Shown piece after piece: positions 37,360 through 48,828 of a DNA stretch of 64,000 nt; position 1 is the first letter of the stretch; each line of letters starts with the position of its first letter. The DNA lies in assembly GCA_029817715.1 (NCBI GenBank), contig JARUPY010000406.1, positions 248,001-312,000 of the forward strand. Direction: 5' to 3'. This stretch comes from Melastoma dodecandrum. Lineage: Eukaryota; Streptophyta; Magnoliopsida; Myrtales; Melastomataceae. The position numbers and the translations under genes were made by a program. The notes under the pieces were generated by a model. It searched no databases and was not told the DNA's origin. It saw only the letters and a list, made by a program, of their open reading frames with translations.

Positions 37360-39930
37360 TACAAAGATTCTTATTAGGACAACTACGTCGGTTATGACCT
37401 TCCTTTCTACATAACCCACAACTAGTTTTTCGAGATTTCTCCTTGATATCCATTTCATTACATATACGAGATGACCCGGGACGCCCTTTTGGTCTGACTT
37501 TTGTAGGGTCGGGATTGACTCTCGGAAAAGGATATTCCGGCTAATCATCTTTGCAATCAAAAGAATGCCATTTGGAAGCATATACGGCCTTCTGACACTC
37601 GAATGAGTAGAAATGACTAATGATAGCGGTATGATCTACATGCATGTGCGCATAACATGCCAAAGCATGCGAACACAGAATGCAGTAGATTTGCCACTTC
37701 TTGCAGCTGCATTTCCACACTTGAAGAAATACATACTTGAGTCGATGTTTTCCTCTAGTTTCCACGTCAAATCTACTCCCCTGTCGATCGAGAAGCACTA
37801 CTTTATACCGTTTGGCTTTCTCTAAACATTTGAACAACCGATTTGTACAAAAACTTGTAAAACTTACGCCAATTTTCAACGCAGAGTCTACATCATCCAG
37901 TCTGGCTATCCAATACGATACGCAATTATACCATATTTTCCTAACAAGAGCCGAAACATGAACATTTCTTGCACCTCTTATAACGGCGTTGTAACTCTCG
38001 CTCAATACGTAGTCATAAGACCATATCTATAAAAGCCATCCCGACTCAAACACCATTGCTCTTCATTCATCTCGGTGAAAAAACTCGCCAGCTTCTGGCA
38101 TTGATTCAAACAAGCTTCGCATAATGTTCACGTACTTCACAGTCATCGATTTCCTCGCTGCGGCTGTCATCTTCCTTTTACAAACAACATTTTTATATCT
38201 CGTATTAAAATTGCTTGTCACATGTCTAAGATAGAACTGCCAATGCACAAATGGCGGGATCCAACCCACCTGCGGATCATTCACAGCCGCTTGAATGCCA
38301 TCATGTCTATCAGAAATCAAGCATACTCCTCCCGTCCTTTCACCAACTACATATCCCTTAAGTCATCTCAAGAACCAACTCCATGAATCATAGCTTTCCT
38401 CATCAACCAGTGCAAATGCAAGTGGCACAATATAGTTCTCCACGTCCATAGAACATGCAATTAAGAGTTTATGCCTATATTTACCATATAGAAATATGTC
38501 ATCTATACTTACAAGTGGTCGACAATGATTGAATGCCTGAATACACTGTCCGAACGCCCAAAACAGTCTCCGAAAGTGGAATACTTCCACATCGCCAAGA
38601 TTATAAGTTGCACCCCAATCAACAATTGTTCCGGGGTTGGCAATTCTAATTGCATTCATAAGATGCGGTAACTCATTATAAGATTCATCCCATTTGCCGA
38701 ACTCAATTGCAATTGCTTTCCTCGTTGCATCACATACTCGTCTCCTAGTTACTTCGTACCCAAGTCTCTCCTTTATTACATTCCGTAGGAACGATACTTG
38801 CATTTCAGGAGATTCTCTAACAAAAGTATGAAAATAGGGAACCATAAAGTTACAGTCAAGTCGATCATGATCTTGGGAAAGTACTGCATTTAAACATGTA
38901 TGCGACTCATCAACAGTCATTATTTCAAACTCATCATCACAAGCACGTTGAATCGCGCGTAATCTCTACTTGCAACCAGGCTAAACTCAGAACAAAACAC
39001 AGACCACGTCGTCTTATCCGACTCCACAATTTCGTAATTATAATTGTTCTTGATATGGAACGTATTCACCGTATGAATGAGATGGTTCTTATGTTTGAAC
39101 CGTATCCCTTTACGAAATTCAACCACAGCGTCCGGATCGTCCGTCATCCTCACATCCTCAAATCCTCAACCTCCTCGAAAATCACCTTCCCAGTATCGTC
39201 ACAATCTAGATGGAATAGTAGAGGTTTATCCAACCGTTTCTTTCTAGAAGGACCAGCCTCAATAACCCCTACATTCCTAACATTTCCCTCGTTCCCCAAA
39301 TCAACACCGTTGAACATTTCATCATCAGTATTGGCGTCATTATCAGAATTCACTGTTGAATCAACGATATGATTCTCATAACGCCGATATATAGTTTTGT
39401 TTAGAACTCCTTCATCGCCAAATCACGTTCTAAATCTTCACACGGCTCACCCTCTTCATAATCATCTTCATAATCATTAACACCATCATCCTCATCATCA
39501 TCATCCTCCTCATTCCCCACATTACCACCATAACCACTACATCTTTCATTCACCGGTACCAATTGATGAATATTTCTACTAACTTCGAAATTTTCTATTC
39601 TCTCTTGCACGACATTTAACCCCTCATCCACATTTACTCCTATGGCATGCATGTTACTACCACGCTTACTTCTTGAATTTGGGGCCTCCCTTCATTGCTA
39701 AAATTTCCGGAAACTAATATCACATACACTTCTTGAATGCAGTCACCATTTGACATCGCAAACTCACACAACAACCTAACATGCTCATCATCACCAATAG
39801 GTACTAGCACAAAATTTTTGCCAGAAGGACCATACGAAGGAACGGGATATCTATGACATATTTCCAGCATACTGCATTCGTTTAATCTCATTGCATTAGC
39901 AATGACCCTTTCAAATTGCACATAGTCGAC
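37360..39930 (-). pseudogene. MuDR-type MULE transposase, interrupted
   Basis: Order of parts on the minus strand: N-terminal region (39921 onward, MQFERVIANAMRLNECSMLE), an acidic Asp/Glu stretch (39500-39430), a MuDR DNA-binding region (VEFRKGIRFKHKNHLIHTVN, 39120-39060), the MULE catalytic domain (RPLVSIDDIFLYGKYRHKLL near 38530; FALVDEESYDSWSWFLR; CLISDRHDGIQAAV near 38310), SESYNAVIRGARNVHVSALV (38005), a SWIM finger (CSCKKWQIYCILCSHALACY, about 37690) and a zinc knuckle (CGLCRKEGHNRRSC, about 37390). A TGA at 38365-38363 interrupts SWSWFLR/LKGYVV, and several frame changes lie between 39900 and 38900 (some may be introns). The gene's family assignment is firm; this copy is likely dead. 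Confidence 0.82.
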
Positions 39931-40189
39931 ATCAGCAAGTAAAACGTTTCAATGGACCCCTATTATAACCTACTCCTCGACTATCATGAATAACCCTCCC
40001 ATTTTCATACAACAACAAATGAACTTGAGACATTGAAACGTAAGATAATACTTACGATTTTGTGATTAGCTACTTCTTCGAACTTACTAATACCTACAAA
40101 AATTCAAACATCATACCATTAATCATCAAAATAATGGTAACTAAATAAACATTATTAAAACGTAATTTAAACTAAAACATAAATCTAAT

Positions 40190-40425
40190 TACACCCAAAA
40201 TTTCAAAAGAAACCTAATTTTAACTTAAACCTAATTTCAACTAAAACCTAATTCCAATTAAAAAAAATTCAACTAAAAACTAATTCCAACTAAAACCTAA
40301 TTCCAATTAAAAACAATTCAACTAAAAACTAATTCCAACTAAAAACTTAATTTCAATTGAAACCTAATTCCAACTAAATCCCTAACTTCAACTAAAACCT
40401 AATTTCAACTACACATAATTTCACG
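40190..40425. repeat. AT-rich minisatellite (AAACCTAATTCCAACTA-type)
   Basis: Imperfect tandem copies of a 16-18-bp unit such as AAAACCTAATTCCAACTA between the MuDR gene and the right arm of the MULE. Confidence 0.8.
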
Positions 40426-40442
40426 ACATAAACATAAATTAA

Positions 40443-40709
40443 TTACCGAGACGATGAAGCCGTCGACGGTAAAGGGCAGAGGACGGAGGGGGTGGCGAGC
40501 GGAGGACGAAAGGCGGCGGTAAAGGGCGGAGAATGAAGGGCGTCGGCGTGAGGGCGGAGGGGTGACGGCGTGAGGCCGGAGGACGAAGTACGATCGGGGG
40601 AAGGCGAACGGAGGACAGGGGCTCGGGCGTTGGGCGTTTGGGGGTCGGGGGTCAGGTTAGAGTTTGGGTAAAATGAATTCGGGGGTGGGGGACCCGAGTT
40701 AAGCCCCAA
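40443..40709 (-). other. GC-rich Pro/Ser-rich open frame at MULE 5' end, possible first exon
   Basis: An 88-codon frame starting MGLNSGPPPPNSFYPNSN, strongly GC-rich next to AT-rich DNA. It ends at CGTCTCG/GTAATT, a plausible splice donor, so it could be a leader exon of the MuDR gene or a captured host fragment. I recognise no homologue. The complementary strand is an irregular GGCGGAGGACGAAGG repeat. Confidence 0.35.
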
Positions 40710-41107
40710 CCAGCCCCTTATTCAGTTACTTAAAACCCACCCCTTATGAGGTTATGAAAGGACCCGCCCCCCGTCCGACGCCGAAACCTTTTGTCCCCAC
40801 TCCGCGAATTCGCCCAAGTATTGAAGGGGCGGGTTTTGTTGAGTTATTGGAAGGACGGATTTTGGGTATGCCAGGAAGGAGCCCCCAACACTTGGCAAAA
40901 TTCTCCAAGTATTGGAGGGGCAAAACGCGCCCTCATGCTATGCCCGGATGAAAATCCGCCCTTTTCTATTGTATACTGCAAACGCACCCTCTTTGTAAAT
41001 TAAGGGGCGCATTTTTTATGGTAAAATCGTATTTTATGAAACTAAAACTGTATTTCGTAATTTTTTTTTAAATTAACCGTATTTCCGTACAAAACTCATA
41101 CTTTCTC

Positions 41108-42608
41108 CCGGTGCTTATCCTCCTAGGTTTCATTATCATCATTATTTCTGTAGTAACAACTGGCAGATCGGTCCATAGTCCAGCTCTCATCTCCTAAATA
41201 CATGTGACGGCGACCTATGCATGCCTTTTACTTTGCCAAACCCACTCGAGGAGGAACACAGGAAGACAACTGGTGGACTTCCCCGTGAGTGACAACTTTC
41301 TTGTACCCATCCAAGCAGTTTCAGGATTGATCGCCTCGTTCTTGCTGTTTCTTTTGTTTCCTTTATTACTACTGTATTTATCGCCAACGACCATCATCAT
41401 CGTCGGATGACTGATGTTTTAGTAGTAGCTTTGCTCTCAGTTCCGTAAAATAATTAGTAAAATTTCAAAATTTTTTTGAATAAGTTTTGAAAGAAAAGTT
41501 TTTAAAAAAATTTTGGAATTGTTATTTTCAATAAACCGTTCGTGACGTATTTTATTTTATACGTTGCCTTTTTAATTTGCCTCCCTTCCCATCCGCTCCA
41601 ATTTCTTTATCACTCTAAACCGCGAGGCTTCCCAGTTCCTCCTCCCCACCCACGTCTTCCACATTCACTTTTCCCTTTTCCACTGCCTCCCTTTCCACAG
41701 CACTTTACTCTACGGTTTGTTCCCTTTCCTCACATCACCGGAAGATCGGGGGAGGAGAATCAGTCCAATCTCAAAGGTTCGATCTTGGGATCCGGGTCAT
41801 CTTCTTCGATTCCCGAGCTTCCCCGTCTCTCGATTCGTCCTTAGGTTCATAGGGTTTGTGCCAGTTTCGCTTTCTGATTCGGATTGCTGTATCAAGTTTG
41901 TATCTTTTCTTTTTCTCTTTTTATGTTGATCGAGTGAAATATTTTTTATTCCTCCGGGCCTGTGACGTGGAGCTGCCTTCTGGTGTGTTCTCGGAGCTTG
42001 GTTTTATGATTTGGTTTGAGGTTGTGTGTTTTTGTTCGGGGGAGGGGGGCCGGAATAGTATTGCAGAGTTGCTGCAGCTTCGCTTCTGAAGCTTACTGTT
42101 GGGGGATTCCTTGCTTTTGTTGCTGTTGTGGTCCATTGTATCCTTTGCCACCTTCGTTGATTTGCCCTGTTATTTTCTTGTTTGTCCGCTAATCAGATTC
42201 ATACTGCTTTTCCTTGTCTGAGAAGATTTCGAAATTTGGTAATTACCTTTACTAAAAGCTATTTGATTGACTTGAGCCAGATTTTTGGTAGCTTCTTGCT
42301 TCCACTCAAACTACTAGAGGACATGATGCTGCTTTTCTACCATTAAGGAGTTTGCAATTTTCTGTTTAACCGATGTTCTAAATTGTGGGCTTAATTTAGT
42401 TTCTCTTCTCGCATATTGTCCAGGTACTGAGAAAGTGTGGTGATGGGCTGGTAGGGGTAAACAAGCATCTTCAGGCCATCCACCCGCGTTGTTTTTTTTT
42501 TGTCCACATATAATCTTTCTTGGCGTGATGACATCAGAAATTTTCCTATGGAGCACCGTTTGAGTTAAGGCCGAGTAAGCACCGAGGGAAAGCCGAGGCA
42601 GAAGTCCT
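41108..42608 (+). other. Upstream region and leader of the D6PK-like gene
   Basis: 1.5 kb between the PMD-MULE and the kinase ATG. CT-rich sequence at 41575-41780 looks like a plant 5' leader, and the long stretch to 42540 without coding signal suggests an intron in the 5' UTR (inference; exact splice sites not fixed). Confidence 0.5.
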
Positions 42609-44543
42609 ATGGCGTGTGAGGATCATACCCAGAAAAGCTTAGTTAAAGCTTTCAGTAATCTTTCGTGTAATGAGACATTGCCCGGTCCTGCTCAAGTGGA
42701 TTGTGTTAGATCTCTGGTCAGCAAAGGCAAGGTGGGATCTCCCTCTCCTGGCGGGAAATTAATGTCTGAGCTGGATTCTCCTGGGATTGGAATTAGTGAC
42801 TCTTTGGAGAATTCAGTTGACCAAGTGAAGAAAAGTTTAGAGTGCGGAAGTGTCGAGAACAGTTTAGTTTCTGGAAAAGTCAGTGATGGTAGTGGAAGCC
42901 TTGCCAAGACCAGTGACCGGATCGAGTTCGTCGAGAGCGGAAAGAGCAGTTTGTATAGAGGCAGCACAAGCAGTGATGTGAGTGATGAGAGTAGCTGCAG
43001 TAGCTTCAGTACTAGTATAAGCAAGCCGCACAAAGCGAATGACACGAGGTGGGAAGCCATCCAAGCTGTGAGAGCGAAGGATGGGGTCTTGGGTTTGACT
43101 CATTTTAGATTGCTCAAACGCTTGGGCTGTGGGGACATAGGAAGTGTCTACCTATCGGAGCTAACCGGAACTAAGTGCTCCTTTGCGATGAAGGTCATGG
43201 ATAAAGGATCTTTGGCTGGACGTAAGAAGTTGCTCCGGGCTCAGACCGAGAGAGAGATCTTGCAATGTCTTGATCACCCCTTCCTTCCAACCCTTTACAC
43301 CCACTTTGAGACGGAGAAATTCTCATGTTTGGTGATGGAATTCTGCCCTGGAGGGGACTTGCACACACTTCGGCAGAGGCAACCAGGAAAGTACTTTCCT
43401 GAGCAAGCGGTGAAGTATGTCCTCTTAACTTAATTTCATGTTCATCTCGTGTCCCAATTCTTTAATATCATATTAATGTAATTTCATGGTGCCTGATTAC
43501 TTTGTCGAATTTCATGATACCTGATTACTTTGTGGTTATTGGCATAATACTGTACGTTTATTTGCTATTGTTAGAAAGAACTGCTTTCTCATTTACATTT
43601 GTCGGCTTCTTTTCTCAAGGTCTTGTGCATCAGTGTTGTAATTTTTCCCGTGTTATCCAGGTTTTATGTTGCCGAAGTGCTGTTGGCATTGGAATACCTC
43701 CACATGCTTGGTATCATTTACCGGGATCTTAAACCTGAAAATGTCCTCGTGAGGGAAGATGGACATATCATGCTTTCTGACTTTGATCTCTCCCTCCGCT
43801 GTGCTGTGAATCCAACATTGGTGAAGAATGCATCCACTGACTCCAATCCATTGCGGAAAAACTCTGGTTACTGCGTCCAGCCAGCTTGCATCGAGCCGTC
43901 CTGTATCCAACCTGTCTGTGCTGCTCCAACCACGTGCTTCTCACCGCGCCTCTTTTCTAGCAAATCCAAGAAAGATCGTAAACCAAAGAATGAAATCGGG
44001 AATCAGGTAAGTCCATTGCCTGAGCTCATTGCAGAGCCTACCGAAGCTCGGTCGATGTCATTTGTCGGAACTCACGAGTACTTGGCACCCGAGATAATTA
44101 AAGGCGAAGGACACGGAAGTGCTGTTGACTGGTGGACTTTCGGGATCTTCCTATATGAGCTATTGTTCGGCAGAACTCCGTTCAAAGGATCAGGAAATCG
44201 TGCTACCTTGTTCAACGTCGTGGGTCAGCCACTCCGATTCCCTGAGTCACCTGTTGTTAGTTTTGCGGCCAGAGATTTAATGAGAGGGTTGCTGGTGAAA
44301 GAACCACAACACAGGCTTGCATACAAAAGAGGAGCAACCGAGATTAAGCAACATCCTTTCTTTGAAGGTATAAATTGGGCACTGATTCGATGTGCTACCC
44401 CTCCTGATATACCCAAGCCGGTGGAGATTGATAGGATCCCAACATCAATGACAGCCAATGAGAAGGCAGCTGCTGCTGCCCAGGCTGCTTCTGTTCCCAA
44501 CCAGAAAGGGTCTGATAATTATTTGGAATTTGATTTCTTTTAG
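42609..44543 (+). CDS. D6PKL: AGC VIII protein kinase, D6PK-like, two exons
   Basis: Plant AGC1/AGCVIII serine/threonine kinase of the D6 PROTEIN KINASE group, which phosphorylates PIN auxin carriers at the plasma membrane (family knowledge). Exons 42609-43414 and 43661-44543 (AA/GTATGT ... CCAG/GTTTTATG) sum to 1689 nt, 562 residues. The N-terminus is Ser-rich and non-catalytic. The glycine loop [13 protein letters not shown] is near residue 172, the catalytic Lys in FAMKVMDK near 195, and then [17 protein letters not shown]. The DFG motif reads DFD (SDFDLSLRC), typical of AGCVIII. A basic, Cys-rich insertion ([11 protein letters not shown] ... [12 protein letters not shown]) precedes [13 protein letters not shown], also typical. 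A C-terminal PDK1-binding type motif ends YLEFDFF. Complete; no lesion. Confidence 0.95.
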
Positions 44544-45149
44544 TGAAGTCCATATCTATTTTTGTCATAGGGAGAGGATCTTGGTAAAGATTCCAAATAG
44601 ATGATGATGTGCGTTGGAGATGAAAGTGGCTTACCTATGTCAAGAGATGTGAAAAAGATAATGATGGTGTATGATGATTGTTAAATGTCTGAAATCTGTG
44701 TCACAGTACTGGTATTGATTTCCTCTCTTTCTCTATGGTTATGGCTGAAGGCATAGCTTCTCTTGGTTTCAAATTTAGCACGAAGATGCTTGCGTTCGGT
44801 GAATGGTCCTGCAACTGTGTTACAGATTGACTGCAATGACTGGTTGTTCCTGTGCCTGATAACTCCGATAGGCCAAGAAACAGAACAGATGACTAAAATA
44901 TCCATGTCCGGTTGGGTTTTAAAGAAAAACAGTCCTTGTTCAGATGTTGTGGGGTTTCTGTGAGCGATCGTGCGGGGTCTGTGATCATGTCTCTTCCTCA
45001 GTGGACAAGCTTAACCTTGCAGGTATGTGGCGCTTTGTGGAGTATTTGGTCAGGGATCCTGGTTTCCCTTCTTACATGGTTAAGAAACGAAAGTTACAGC
45101 AAAAACAGATCCAGTTGTTCAGTCAGTTTCGTCTGCTTCCTGTTCCTGT
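44544..45149. other. 3' flank of the kinase gene
   Basis: Likely 3' UTR to about 44750, then about 0.4 kb without a recognisable gene. Confidence 0.5.
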
Positions 45150-46620
45150 TGGCACCGCTTGAACAATTCATCCTTGATCGCCATCTTTGCTGCATTAGCC
45201 ATTTCCGTTTGTCTCTAGGCCAAATCTGTTGCAGCCTTTATCTCTTGAATCTCTTTTAAGACCATTTCCACCTTATTCTCCGTCTCACTCTTCTTCGCGT
45301 TGACCGCCTCCATCTCAAAGGTTGCTGCCAGGTTCTACTCAGCCAGGTTATCCAACTCCTCGACCTTCCTGTTCATCGATTTGGCATGTTGCATCCGCAT
45401 TCTTATCCATCCCCTAGAAGGAGACAGCAAGGATCCATATTAACTATCTTCGTGCTCGTAATCTTCATCCGTTCAAGCACAGATTTTTGCTTAATCTTCA
45501 CTGCCTTTCTTCCAGTGCCAACTCAAGCTGCCTCCGCTGCTCGGTTCATTTCTGCTTCGTGCCCAGCCATTGCACTGTTTCTTCCATTTGTTCGGCCTAC
45601 TGTTCTTCATCTTCTGATTCAGTTGGTGTTGACATCATCGAGCTCGCCTCTTCTTGATTAACCACAATGCTTGCCTTGTCTTTGGCTCTAAGCTCTGTCA
45701 ATTCTTCCTGGATATTCTGTAAACTAGCTGAAGGTTTGTTGTGAATAATTCAGTCTCTGGTTCTCTCCTCTAAGCACTGCTTTCTCGCTCCTCAGAGCTC
45801 TCTTCATCAGCAGCCATTTGCAGGGTCCTCATGGCATCGCCAAGCTCATTAGTTATGGCTTTCACCAACCCTGTGTCTGACGTGCAGCCTCTTTTGGTAT
45901 CTTCTCGAGCGGCCTCAATCTCCATGGTCATCTCCCTGAGCCTCGACTCAAGACCTTCACCTCTTCATGGTCGAGAATCTCTTCCTTTAAACTCATAATC
46001 TTCATCTCCCCCACTTCCTTTGATATCTTGTACGCCTGCAAGAGTGCCTCATTGTCTTCCACAATCTTGGCCTGCTCAATCTGCCCTGGCCTGATGTGGC
46101 CTTCAGATGCTCTAACGAGCCTCGCATCATTCAAATATAACCCAAGAGCTCACTCACTCTCTCCGTATTGATCTTGGCCAAGCGCTGCGCCTCTGTGGCC
46201 TGCTAAAAATCGGCGAACTTTGCCTCGAGTGCGGTATCAAAGTCCTGCCTGATCTTTGTGAGTTCCCCTGCTTAGCAGCATCTAGGTTGGCAGGTGCTTC
46301 CTGGTACTGCTCCCTGGTCATGGTCAGTTCCTTCTTCCCGGTGTCAATCTCTGCCTCATTTTGAGACTCGACTCGTTCCAGATGCACTGCCTTTTCCTGG
46401 CAGCTCCAGTGGCTTATATTGCCAATACCTCGGACGCCTTGTTGAGCTTGGGTGTCAGCGCCTTAACCGTCCTCTCGGCCTCGTTGAGCTCTCTCCAAGT
46501 GCTTTCGCCATCGTAGATTCTGCACTCACCAGGATCTGCTTGATCTTTTTAGTCTCTGCCTTTGGCAAGAGTAGCTGCGTCTCCTTATCAAGTGCATTCT
46601 GCAAAAAAAACACATAAACC
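45150..46620 (-). pseudogene. WEB1/PMI2-like coiled-coil protein pseudogene
   Basis: On the minus strand the sequence reads as fragments of a Glu/Lys/Ala-rich coiled coil of the WEB (weak chloroplast movement under blue light) family. In order: LLLPKAETKKIKQILVSAES and ELNEAERTVKALTPKLNKAS (46560-46430), HLERVESQNEAEIDTGKKEL then TMTREQYQ (46385-46300), an acidic coiled segment with KIVEDNEALLQAYKISKEVG (46070), and VEELDNLAE followed by EMEAVNAKKSETENKVEMV and AKMAIKDELFKRCQQ (45375-45150). Frames shift several times, and stops interrupt it (for example after LDNLAE and after AATDLA). The domain order matches an intact relative, so this is a decayed gene copy without introns. Family call from motif memory, hence moderate. 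Confidence 0.65.
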
Positions 46621-46639
46621 CAATCATCACAGCAGTGAA

Positions 46640-47286
46640 AAGGGGACTCTAATCACGATGCACATCCAATATATTGTCAAATACCTCCGAAGAGGATTTT
46701 GCCCGCTTGATGGTAGGCTTTCCCTTGCTAGCAACCTCGCCGAACGAGATAGCAGCCCAAACGGAGGAAGGGAAACCTGGTGTCGATCTCCCCAACCTCT
46801 ACCTTTGGTGAATCAGAACTGCTATTGATCATAACCCACAAGCACAGCCGCAAAATATCAGAGGAGCGGTCAGGGAGGTCCCGTGAGAGAAGAAAGGAGA
46901 ACCAAATGATTTCCAAGTTGGTGGCTTGGTTAACCAAAGGGACGAGGTTGTACAAAACGGTTAGAGCCTATGTTTGGCTTGGGACATAAAATTAGGCTCT
47001 CGCTACGCATCTAAAATTAGTTCCAAGAAGTACTTGTCATAAGAATAACTACTAACATTGAAAACTCGATCTCATTTACACTGAAACTGGTTACAGCATG
47101 GCAACAGAGGACAAAAAATATGTTTCCGAAACTCCGAACTGACATTGAAACAGGATCAGGTAAAGAGCACGAGGTCACATCCCGGGTGTAGCAGTGGCCA
47201 CAACAGTTTCCATCGGCTTGTGCATTCATACTCGATCTGATGACTCGCTTGAAGTTCAACAAATATGCGGCTACTCGTGGGACGAA
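46640..47286. other. Spacer between WEB-like pseudogene and ALKBH2
   Basis: 0.65 kb. 47000-47286 probably holds the 3' UTR of the ALKBH2 locus. No gene recognised. Confidence 0.5.
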
Positions 47287-48276
47287 CTAAAGCAGAACAC
47301 ATCTGAAAGTGAGATTAATCCTTGTTGACATGGCCTTGGCTCGTTTTGGCACAGAGTGAACCCAATCTCGCTGAGTGTAGCCTCTCATGACCAAAAGCGA
47401 GCCATGCTTCAAAGTGAAGGAATGCAATTCAGGAACAAGGTCGCTCTTGGCTCTCTTTCTTGCAGGTTCATTACACGATCCTTGGACAGATACAAAAGAG
47501 TACATAAAAGGCAAGAAACACAGAATGTGGAGAAATATCAACAGAGGAAGAAAGGTTGTACCTTTAGATGCCCTGGGCGCCTTCTTCTTGAGCAGGAACT
47601 CGCGTTCGCAACCAAAGGTGACCGAGGCTATATCAGGGGTTGGTCCGTAGACGACCTCTTCATCATGCCAGGACCCGTCGATTCAAAACCAGGCTGTTAA
47701 ACGAACTGCCCGGGAGTGCCCTTTGGACCTTTACACAAATCGGAAAAAAGCTGCAAGAGTCACCGGCAGTCATACAGTCAGGTTATCGGTCGACGAAGCC
47801 ACTAGATATACCACATCCAATATATCCTTGAGGGGAGGATAATCATTCCAAGAGTATGCATGCGGCGTGTGCCCGCTATAACTGATCTTCGGCAGCCCCT
47901 CGTCGGCGACATAACACGAATCCCTCGGCTGCGACAACCAAAATCAATCCGGCAAATCCCAAAGCAACCGGCAATCGACAAGCGTAGCATCATCATCCAC
48001 GTCGAACCTGAATGGAATCCCTGTCGAAGATGCGAAGAGTCGGGCGCGACCAAGGGATGTTCCTGTCAAGGTAATCGAACCACTTCCACGACAACTCTGT
48101 CGGTATGAATCGAGGGACGCGGATCACCTCGCTGCCATTCCCTAGATCGACGATCGTCTTCCCTCTCTCGACGCTTTCGGAAGGGTCGAACCACCTCGCC
48201 CCCGACGTCGACACTTCGCCGGACGACAAAGACCCGACGAGCCTCAAGCTTCTCTGCAGCCTCATTGTCGGCCTCG
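47287..48276 (-). pseudogene. ALKBH2: ALKBH2-like DNA dealkylation dioxygenase, disrupted
   Basis: Fe(II)/2-oxoglutarate dioxygenase that repairs alkylated DNA bases in the nucleus (family knowledge). Exons: 48265-48008 (DLGNGSEVIRVPRFIPTELS, DYLDRNIPWSRPTLRIFDR), 47928-47812 (PRDSCYVADEGLPKISYSGH, YSWNDYPPLKDILDV), 47728-47562 (ALPGSSFNSLVLNR ... YGPTPDIASVTFGCEREFLL) and 47480-47287 (TLKHGSLLVMRGYTQRDWVH, SVPKRAKAMSTRINLTFR, stop). The third iron-ligand His (WVHSVPKR) and RINLTFR are kept. Exon 3 is damaged at about 47682-47668: the segment between VLNR and WHDEE that should hold Y...DYV.WHSDDE is shortened and shifts the frame, and the iron-binding HxD is reduced to HD. The upstream side is cut by a retrotransposon whose target site CCTCG ends 11 bp before the likely ATG. 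Confidence 0.82.
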
Positions 48277-48828
48277 TGATACGAGGATCAATAATCAACA
48301 CACCCACAAAGGCTAGAATCCCAGAATTGCATTCAAGGTCAGCAATTACACCCAACACAGCCAGACCACCCAGACCCACAACTCCCGACTCCCTATTTAC
48401 AAACCGGCCACTCCTACTCCGGTCACAACTCCTCCATAGTCGAAGCTCTACCACCCCCAATCTTCCCCATCGCCCAAGCCTTCCCCCCCAAAAATATCCA
48501 GAATACAGCATATCCCCCTCTCTTTCCTCCCTACCCTTTTTTATTCCTCTCTGGGTTGTTGGTGTGTGCGTGAGTTTGTTACTGACTTCCTTGAATGCCA
48601 CTTGAGTCCCCTTTATCTTCCTGTTTGTTCAATTTCGTCCCTCTTCCCCCGATTTGGGCTTCATGACAGACTTCGTCTCTTTTGTTTGCAGCATTTCCAG
48701 CAGCGGCCCATTTGCTTCCTCCACCCCCACGTCTCCAGAGACTCGAAGTCCCACATCGCCTAGGGCTCCCGCTGCTCCACTCGGTCCCAGCTCCCGCTCC
48801 GCATCTCGACTCCCCTCACCATGCATCA
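48277..48828 (-). repeat. 3' LTR of the chromovirus
   Basis: Reads TGATGCATGGTGAGGGGAGT at its minus-strand start and ends CGTATCA. It contains the last ~66 codons and the stop of gag-pol. Its outer end abuts ALKBH2, so LTR-initiated transcripts would run into that gene. Confidence 0.95.

Larger units (their letters stand above)
34693..41097 (-). mobile_element. 6.4-kb MuDR-like MULE carrying MuDR transposase plus plant mobile domain gene
   Basis: Ends GAGTTTTGTAC (34693) and GTACAAAACTC (41097), with inverted terminal sequence of about 95 bp (ATACGGTTAGTTTTAAAAAA, TTTCGTAAAATACG, TTTTACCGTCGA) matching the foldback at 1916-2935. The flanks show a 10-bp target duplication with one mismatch, ATACTTTCAC (34683-34692) and ATACTTTCTC (41098-41107). 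Two genes run in tandem on the minus strand: a MuDR-type transposase (about 39930-37360) and a PMD gene (37266 to about 35220). Subterminal GGGCGGGTTTTGAAAA units occur near both ends. Only 68 bp separate it from the neighbouring 29721-34615 element. A second, broken copy lies at about 53950-58481. Confidence 0.9.

Noticed and set aside
45386..46617. Plus-strand frames in the 45-46.6 kb region
   Set aside because: The complementary strand reads as a broken coiled-coil protein; the plus frames are its shadows.
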